Notes under the pieces: generated by a model
What the model saw: the letters and a program-made list of their open reading frames with translations, nothing else
Told to the model about the DNA's origin: nothing
Databases searched by the model: none
Origin: an uncultured Actinomyces sp.
GTDB lineage: Bacteria; Actinomycetota; Actinomycetes; Actinomycetales; Actinomycetaceae
Direction: 5' to 3'
Length of the DNA: 12,876 bases
Assembly: GCA_900554605.1 (NCBI GenBank)
Contig: USHU01000013.1
Coordinates: 1 to 12,876 of the forward strand
Shown here: in pieces, positions 9,100-12,876 of the stretch
How the letters are laid out: each line of letters starts with the position of its first letter
How positions within the stretch are numbered: position 1 is the first letter of the stretch
Program-made: the position numbers and the translations under genes

Positions 9100-10380
9100 G
9101 TGGATCAGCTCAAGAGATTTCCAGGAGCAGTTGCCGCATGTGCAGTTGCGGTGATTGCAGCGATCGTTGCCGTATTGGCTTTAACTATTTGGAAGCCTGC
9201 GCAGCAAATCAGTGCCACTGCTTCACCCGAGCAGCCGGTTGTTATTACCCGTGAGGGGCTTTTCCAGCTTGAGGGCGGCGAAGTGACGGTGACCGCTTCT
9301 TCGGCATCTGGCCAACAAGTCACGATGGCATTGGGCACGTCTTCTGATGTCCGAGGATGGGTTTCGGATCTGTCCTACGCTGAAATTACTGGTATTTCTG
9401 CTAATCGCAGCAATCTTTTGACCCAGGGACATGACGCGCAAGTAACTGCTTCTCCCACGCCGACGCCTTCTCCTTCTCCCTCGAGCGATCAACCTCAGAA
9501 CCCGGAGGCTTCCCCCCAGCCTTCGCCTTCCACGAGCGCAACGCCGAGTTTGTCGGCAGCTGGCGGAGATATGTGGCTTGACGAGGCCACCGCCACCTCG
9601 AGCGCGACAATGACCCTTCGCGATGTCCCCGCAGGGCGCTCCCTCGTCATTACCTCCGATGGGAAGACTGCATCCGACCTGACCGTCACCATGACGTGGA
9701 AGACCCCGCATAAGAACATCTTGGCTATTGCTTCGGGAATCATTGCTCTGCTCTTCCTACTTGTCTCCGGAGCACTGGTAGGCTTTACTCTTTGGCGCGA
9801 ACGTCAACACTCGGATACGGATACTGACGAAGACGATCCTGAAGCACCTTCGAAGGCGCTGTCTTTCTTTGAGGAAGAAGCTGTTGGCGAGCCAGAACTT
9901 CAAGCGACAGAAGATGAAGACGCCGTGGAAGAAGAGGTGCTTCCTTCCGGTGAAAATGAAGAGGCTTCCGAGGAAGAAGAAATTACAGGCGAAGATCAGG
10001 ATTTTGACCAACCTGAGCCTCTTGCTGAAATTGAGCAGGATGAGCGGCCTGAAGAAGAGCCGCGGTTTGGTCGCCATGGGATTGTCAGCGAGGACGAACA
10101 CGTTGATCCTCCCCAGCGTGAATCCACGGACACCGGCATTATCGACTTGTCGAGCATTCGACCCGGCGCCGTCTTGCCCTCTCGTCGCGCACTGCGTCAG
10201 GCACGTGAAAATGGCGAGAATCGCGTGGTCATTGGCGGACAGGAATTCGACACTGGACTGATTCCACAGGTTTCCAAGGACGAAGAAGGAACAGGCGAAG
10301 AAACTGCCGAGAAGCGTCCGTGGGGTCAGATTATCGGCGGATGGATGTCCTCTAAGGAACGCGGAAAGAAGGAACAGTGA
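9100..10380 (+). CDS. Two-pass membrane protein with Pro/Ser/Thr linker and acidic cytoplasmic tail
   Basis: Unrecognised 426-aa protein. Transmembrane helix 1 spans about residues 9-31 (Ala/Val-rich, ending in TIW), after a short basic N-terminus. The segment from about 33 to 205 is probably outside the cell. It contains a low-complexity linker of Pro, Ser and Thr (about 117-152) of the kind seen in cell-wall-spanning regions. Helix 2 spans about 207-232 and is followed by WRERQ, placing the C-terminus in the cytoplasm. That tail is extremely acidic (about 236-320). It then turns into a less biased segment with IIDLSSIRPGAVLPSRRALRQAR and VVIGGQEFDTGLIP (about 347-391), which looks like a docking or interaction module. 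The TGA is one base before the next gene, a lipoprotein, so the two are probably co-translated. I cannot assign a function. Confidence 0.8.
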   Translation: MDQLKRFPGAVAACAVAVIAAIVAVLALTIWKPAQQISATASPEQPVVITREGLFQLEGGEVTVTASSASGQQVTMALGTSSDVRGWVSDLSYAEITGISANRSNLLTQGHDAQVTASPTPTPSPSPSSDQPQNPEASPQPSPSTSATPSLSAAGGDMWLDEATATSSATMTLRDVPAGRSLVITSDGKTASDLTVTMTWKTPHKNILAIASGIIALLFLLVSGALVGFTLWRERQHSDTDTDEDDPEAPSKALSFFEEEAVGEPELQATEDEDAVEEEVLPSGENEEASEEEEITGEDQDFDQPEPLAEIEQDERPEEEPRFGRHGIVSEDEHVDPPQRESTDTGIIDLSSIRPGAVLPSRRALRQARENGENRVVIGGQEFDTGLIPQVSKDEEGTGEETAEKRPWGQIIGGWMSSKERGKKEQ

Positions 10381-10381
10381 T

Positions 10382-11395
10382 ATGAGCGCACGACGTTTTC
10401 TTCCTGTTTTTGTTATTCCCGCTTTCGTTTTAGCTGCCTGCAGCGGCGGGGACTTGGTTGCTCCCGAAACTACTGCTCAGGCCTCGGCAAGTGCTCCGAA
10501 CTTAGATTCTGCCCGTGTCGAGCGCATTCTTAATTCGATTCAAGACACGCTCAACACGGCGGATGCCAGCCGCGATCCCGCACTTCTTCAAGCACGTCTT
10601 GAAGGTGGCGCACTGCGTATGCGCACGGACCAATATGCTGCCGCAAAAGCAACAAATACTGAGGTCTCCAAACTCATCGTGAATGAAGGATCAGTTGCGG
10701 TCTCGAATTCGAATGATTGGCCTCGAGTCATTGTGAATGTTTCGAACCCGGATCAGACCTCTTTGCCGGTGATCGCTTTCGCAGTCCGAGAAGATGCGCG
10801 CTCGCAGTACAAACTTCTGGGGTGGGCGCGTGCGCTGGGCGGTGCACAGTTCCAGCTCGATAACATGGAAAAGGGCTCCGCACCTTTGACTGCGGATGCT
10901 CAGGGCTACGTCAAGACCCCGAAGGAAGCGCTGCAGGGCTACGTTGACATGCTCAACTCCGGCAATGCTGGAAATGACCAGTATTCCGGTGATGATTTTG
11001 CTCGCCGCTACCTTCAAGACGCAAAGAGCCTGAATGATGCTGTGCAGGCCGCAGGAAACGTTCAAGCTCATGCTGAAGTCTCGGACGAGTTCCCCATCGT
11101 CGGTGTCCAGCTGGTCGATGGTTCGTCACTGGTCGTTGCCTCCTTCACCTATACTCAGACCTATCAGCGTACTGTTGCTCGCTCGACAATGCGTCTGGGA
11201 GGAACGACTGCAGCTCTTGCTGAAGGCGACGATGATACCGTTAAGGGGAAAGCGACAGCGACCTACGTTGCAACGGTCCTCTTGCACATCCCAAAGTCGG
11301 GTTCTGATTCACAGGTGATCAGCGTGGTGGGTGCCGAACGTGCACTCGGCTCGGTCGTAAAGGACGATAACGCGGGCAACCCTGATCAACGTTAA
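10382..11395 (+). CDS. Putative lipoprotein of unknown function
   Basis: Unrecognised 337-aa protein with a clear lipoprotein signal: basic SARR, a hydrophobic stretch (residues 6-17) and the lipobox L17-A18-A19-C20. After cleavage, the diacylated C20 would tether it to the outer face of the membrane. A short Ala/Ser/Thr-rich spacer follows, and then an Asp/Asn/Gln-rich soluble part with alternating helical and beta-rich segments. Examples are a helical stretch around 40-60 (DSARVERILNSIQDTL) and beta patterns such as PRVIVNVSN and SLVVASFTYTQTYQRT. No enzyme motif is visible. The ATG at 10382 has AAGGA 8 nt upstream and begins 1 bp after the membrane-protein stop, so the two gene products probably act together at the cell surface. 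The thioredoxin-like gene follows 15 bp later. Confidence 0.82.
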   Translation: MSARRFLPVFVIPAFVLAACSGGDLVAPETTAQASASAPNLDSARVERILNSIQDTLNTADASRDPALLQARLEGGALRMRTDQYAAAKATNTEVSKLIVNEGSVAVSNSNDWPRVIVNVSNPDQTSLPVIAFAVREDARSQYKLLGWARALGGAQFQLDNMEKGSAPLTADAQGYVKTPKEALQGYVDMLNSGNAGNDQYSGDDFARRYLQDAKSLNDAVQAAGNVQAHAEVSDEFPIVGVQLVDGSSLVVASFTYTQTYQRTVARSTMRLGGTTAALAEGDDDTVKGKATATYVATVLLHIPKSGSDSQVISVVGAERALGSVVKDDNAGNPDQR

Positions 11396-11410
11396 GGGAG
11401 ATTAATAGAC

Positions 11411-12331
11411 ATGAATAACGAGGCTCATAACCCTCAGCCTGCAGATTCTCACGGCGCCGTGGATCTGAGCGCCGCGGCAGCGCGAGGTAACTCTTCGGGT
11501 GGAGTGCAGCCAGCAGCCCAGGGAAATCCTGCGATGCAGGCTCCGACGTCCCAGCAGGGGACGGGCCTTGATATTCCTCTGGTCGATACCTGCGATGATT
11601 CGACTTTCGAGGCCGTCGCCGCGCGCTCTCAGCAGGTGCCTGTGGTCATTGTGCTGTGGGCAGCGCAGTCATTGGAATCCAAGCAACTTCTGGCAACTTT
11701 GGAAGAACTTGCTCGTGACAAAATGGGCGCTTTCCAGCTTGTGGAAATCGATGTCGCGCGTGCGCCACGCGTTGCGCAAGCCTTCCAGGTACAAGTTATT
11801 CCCACTGTTGTTGCTTTGGTTGGTGCCCGTCCGGTTCCTCTCTTCCAGGGAGTTGCTCCCAAGGAGCAGATTGCACCGGTTATCGATGATCTTCTTCGAG
11901 CCGCCCAGCAAATGGGCGTGACTGGACGAGTTGCTGTCAGCGGACAGGACGTCGCTAAGCCGATCCCCGAAGAACATCTCCCGGCTTTGGAAGCTGAAGA
12001 ACGCGGTGACTTAGAAGGGGCGCGCGCAGCTTGGGACAAGATCATCGAGTTGAATCCCCGCGACGAAGACGCGAAAGATCATCGCGCACGTGTGAATCTT
12101 CGTTTGCGTGAAAGCTCAGCAAGCGATGATCCCTCTGCCCGCGCCGACGCACTCTTTGCCGCAGGCCAGTACGCCGAGGCTTTCGAGGTACTTTTGCAGC
12201 TCATGGAAGATGCCTCGGAAGAAGAAAAAGAAGACTACCGCGTTCGTCTCTTGGATCTTTTCCGCATTGCCGGAAGCACTCCCGAAGTTAAGGCGGCTCG
12301 TCGTCGTCTCTCATCCCTATTGATGATCTGA
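11411..12331 (+). CDS. Thioredoxin-fold / TPR protein, CnoX (YbbN)-like, lacking CxxC
   Basis: Protein of 306 aa. Residues 1 to about 52 are a Gln/Ala/Ser-rich, probably disordered leader with no signal peptide, so it should be cytoplasmic. Residues about 55-170 form a thioredoxin domain: the active-site Trp (W83) and the cis-proline (P131 in VIPTVV) are kept, but the position of WCGPCK reads Q86-S87-L88-E89-S90-K91. Both redox cysteines are therefore serine. Residues about 190-306 are helical TPR-like repeats (for example GDLEGARAAWDKIIELNPRD, then LFAAGQYAEAFEVLLQLM), ending in the family pattern DLFRIAGSTPEVKAARRRLSSLL. This architecture matches YbbN/CnoX, a chaperone-linked holdase in E. 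coli. Here a holdase or protein-binding role is more likely than disulfide exchange (inference). AGGGAGA lies 9 nt before the ATG. Confidence 0.88.
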   Translation: MNNEAHNPQPADSHGAVDLSAAAARGNSSGGVQPAAQGNPAMQAPTSQQGTGLDIPLVDTCDDSTFEAVAARSQQVPVVIVLWAAQSLESKQLLATLEELARDKMGAFQLVEIDVARAPRVAQAFQVQVIPTVVALVGARPVPLFQGVAPKEQIAPVIDDLLRAAQQMGVTGRVAVSGQDVAKPIPEEHLPALEAEERGDLEGARAAWDKIIELNPRDEDAKDHRARVNLRLRESSASDDPSARADALFAAGQYAEAFEVLLQLMEDASEEEKEDYRVRLLDLFRIAGSTPEVKAARRRLSSLLMI

Positions 12332-12360
12332 TCAGACGGTACCTCAATTTAGAGCACATT

Positions 12361-12403
12361 AAAGGGAGGGGTGCGGATCCCAGGATCCGCACCCCTCCCT
12401 TTT
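12361..12403. terminator. Bidirectional rho-independent terminator between convergent genes
   Basis: Positions 12361-12380 and 12383-12402 are perfect reverse complements, giving a 20-bp GC-rich stem with a 2-nt gap; in practice the top pair opens to a 4-nt loop. TTTT (12400-12403) follows on the plus strand, and on the minus strand the A-rich left flank gives a short U tract. It stands 29 bp after the thioredoxin-like gene and 11 bp beyond the end of glgB, so it can end both transcripts. Confidence 0.9.
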
Positions 12404-12414
12404 GCTAGAAGCTA

Positions 12415-12876
12415 TTACTTTTCCGGAGCGAGCCAGAGGCCGCCCAGAGGTGGAACTCGAAGTTCGATGGAGAAAGGACGTCCATTCCACGGGACTTCTT
12501 CGGCGACAAGGTCTCCAATGTTGACCACTCCGGAACCACCGAAGGTCGGATCATCTGTGTTCACAACTTCGCGCCAGGTACCACCGTGCGGCAAACCAAC
12601 GCGGTAGCCCTCGTGAGGGTTACCCGCAAAGTTCACGACGCAGACAAGCTCATCGTGAGCGCTGTGTTCGCCAGCGGCCTCAGATTTGCGAATGTAGGAA
12701 ATGAGGTTGTGGTCGCCATCGGAGGCGTCAATCCACTCAAATCCGGTGTACGTATCGTTCCACAGTGCGGCGTGGGCGCTGTAGAGCTCGTTCAAACGCG
12801 AGACCAAAGCGGCCATTCCAGCGTGATCGGGGCGATCATAGAGCCACCAGTCAAGAGAATAGCTTTCGTTCCACTC
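12415..12876 (-). CDS. glgB: 1,4-alpha-glucan branching enzyme, C-terminal part
   Basis: C-terminal 153 residues of glycogen branching enzyme, running off the window end in frame. The enzyme cuts alpha-1,4-glucan chains and reattaches them through alpha-1,6 bonds in glycogen synthesis. At the window edge the translation reads EWNESYSLDWWL, the conserved end of the GH13 barrel. It continues through YTGFEWIDASDGDHNLISYIRK and VCVVNFAGNPHEGYRVGLP into the C-terminal beta domain, which closes with PPLGGLWL and a TAA at 12415-12417. An internal ATG (complement of 12814-12816) is not the start, because conserved sequence continues upstream. The gene is convergent with the thioredoxin-like gene. In M. 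tuberculosis glgB is likewise on the opposite strand, close to a thioredoxin-like gene (from memory). Active-site residues lie outside the window. Confidence 0.95.
   Translation of the reverse strand, partial: EWNESYSLDWWLYDRPDHAGMAALVSRLNELYSAHAALWNDTYTGFEWIDASDGDHNLISYIRKSEAAGEHSAHDELVCVVNFAGNPHEGYRVGLPHGGTWREVVNTDDPTFGGSGVVNIGDLVAEEVPWNGRPFSIELRVPPLGGLWLAPEK

Noticed and set aside
9447..9555. Repetitive C/T-rich stretch that could suggest a tandem repeat or CRISPR-like array
   Set aside because: It encodes an in-frame Pro/Ser/Thr linker, and the repeats are irregular dipeptide codons without fixed unit length or spacers.

Overview
The window reads as chromosomal DNA of a moderate-GC actinobacterium, most likely a member of the Actinomycetaceae (inference). 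The reasons are a long delta subunit and an alpha subunit with a C-terminal tail in the ATP synthase operon, a DUF2550 membrane protein directly after atpC, a NucS/EndoMS mismatch endonuclease, and a thioredoxin-fold/TPR protein convergent with glgB. From memory, Mycobacterium tuberculosis has the same elements in the same relative order (atp operon, Rv1312, nucS, a thioredoxin-like gene, then glgB on the opposite strand). The backbone is therefore an old actinobacterial neighbourhood, here with nagA and several lineage-specific genes.

Region 1 (1-5187) is the 3' part of the F-type ATP synthase operon: atpH, atpA, atpG, atpD, atpC. The genes are tightly packed (37 bp or less between them) and the operon closes with a rho-independent terminator. 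The epsilon subunit is only 88 residues and lacks the usual C-terminal helical domain, while alpha has a 34-residue C-terminal tail.

Region 2 (5188-8984) holds a DUF2550 single-pass membrane protein, nucS, an HTH_42/AlkZ-like protein carrying the QxQ pair of bacterial DNA-crosslink glycosylases, nagA, and a 98-residue Cys/His protein overlapping the end of nagA by 4 bp. nucS and the glycosylase-like gene form a probable DNA-repair pair.

Region 3 (8985-12331) is a 115-bp intergenic stretch followed by three tightly spaced genes. They encode a two-pass membrane protein with a Pro/Ser/Thr-rich external linker and a very acidic cytoplasmic tail, a lipoprotein, and a CnoX/YbbN-like thioredoxin-fold protein whose CxxC is replaced by SxxS. 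The first two have no function that I recognise and are the least described part of the window.

Region 4 (12332-12876) has a perfect 20-bp-stem hairpin that probably terminates transcription from both sides, then the 3' end of glgB (glycogen branching enzyme) on the minus strand, running off the window. I saw no tRNA, rRNA, CRISPR array, transposase, phage gene or clear sign of recent transfer, and no convincing new defence or mobile system.
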